Source: Pseudomonadota bacterium (GTDB lineage: Bacteria > Verrucomicrobiota > Verrucomicrobiia > Limisphaerales > SXTU01). Taken from it: a stretch of 41,417 bases of DNA. The stretch's first letter is position 1. Every line of letters begins with the position of its first letter. The DNA lies in NCBI GenBank assembly GCA_009924135.1, contig RFSE01000035.1, forward strand, positions 1 to 41,417. The letters run 5' to 3'. The notes beneath the pieces are model-generated. The model saw only the letters and a program-made list of their open reading frames with translations, searched no databases and was not told the origin of the DNA. Of the stretch, positions 41,320-41,417 are shown piece after piece. The position numbers and the translations under genes were made by a program.

Positions 41320-41417
41320 TTATCCTAAAAACGGCAGTAGCAGGCACGCTCCGCCGACGGTGTGGCAGTTAGTCACGCCGGAGGCATAGCATTTGTCGAG
41401 TTCTTCGGCCTTGGGGC
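41320..41417 (-). CDS. Possible 3' end of a gene running off the window
   Basis: On the minus strand a frame open from the window edge ends at TAA (41320-41322) after reading PKAEELDKCYASGVTNCHTV, then GGACLLLPFLG. Thirty-one codons are too few to identify the family. The Cys-rich text and intact frame suggest a real C-terminus but could be chance. Confidence 0.3.
   Translation of the reverse strand, partial: PKAEELDKCYASGVTNCHTVGGACLLLPFLG

Overview
The window looks like chromosomal DNA of a GC-rich member of the Verrucomicrobiota, probably the Pedosphaera/Limisphaerales side. The markers are a prepilin-like gene with the [17 protein letters not shown]-terminus and a late H...DG motif, a PQQ-type beta-propeller protein with the QWRGPNRDG start, a paired DUF1549/DUF1553 and DUF1501 gene set, and an FG-GAP protein. 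This assignment is inferred from gene families, not from rRNA.

Region by region: (1) 1-3.6 kb holds a repeat-rich leader, the PQQ-like propeller, the prepilin-like protein, a small zinc-ribbon ORF and an AsmA-like protein. (2) 3.7-14.5 kb is one leftward cluster of twelve genes: a porin-like protein, a small ORF, two tandem isochorismatase-fold hydrolases resembling biuret hydrolase, an NCS2 permease, a BMP-type ABC importer (binding protein, two permeases, double ATPase), a cupin, a stand-alone allophanate-hydrolase C-terminal domain and ureG. (3) 14.9-22.0 kb is a second leftward cluster: 5'-truncated urtC, urtD, urtE, a small HupE/UreJ-like protein, ureD, a fused ureAB, ureC and ureF. Together, (2) and (3) form a nitrogen-scavenging locus: uptake of a nucleobase- or biuret-like compound and of urea, amide hydrolysis, and a urease that releases ammonia. 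urtA, urtB and ureE are not in the window.

(4) 22.0-28.6 kb is AT-richer foreign or scrambled DNA. It has degenerate low-complexity stretches, secreted proteins of unknown function (one split by a frameshift), a truncated protein fragment and a large serine recombinase. The recombinase abuts a comM/yifB gene that lacks its 5' third, so the segment borders two broken genes (urtC on the left, comM on the right). (5) 28.6-41.4 kb holds the comM remnant, a DUF1573-cytochrome c protein, a low-GC small ORF, a DJ-1/PfpI protein, the DUF1549/DUF1553-DUF1501 pair, a Y-family DNA polymerase, tRNA-Asp(GTC), an FG-GAP protein and possibly the 3' end of another gene.

The most unusual feature runs across the whole window. 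Several short dispersed repeat families, normally intergenic, also lie in frame inside genes. They form the UreA-UreB linker, an N-terminal extension of UreF, a segment of UreD and two segments of the DUF1549 protein. Related copies fill the gaps between urtD-urtE and ureAB-ureC and many intergenic regions.
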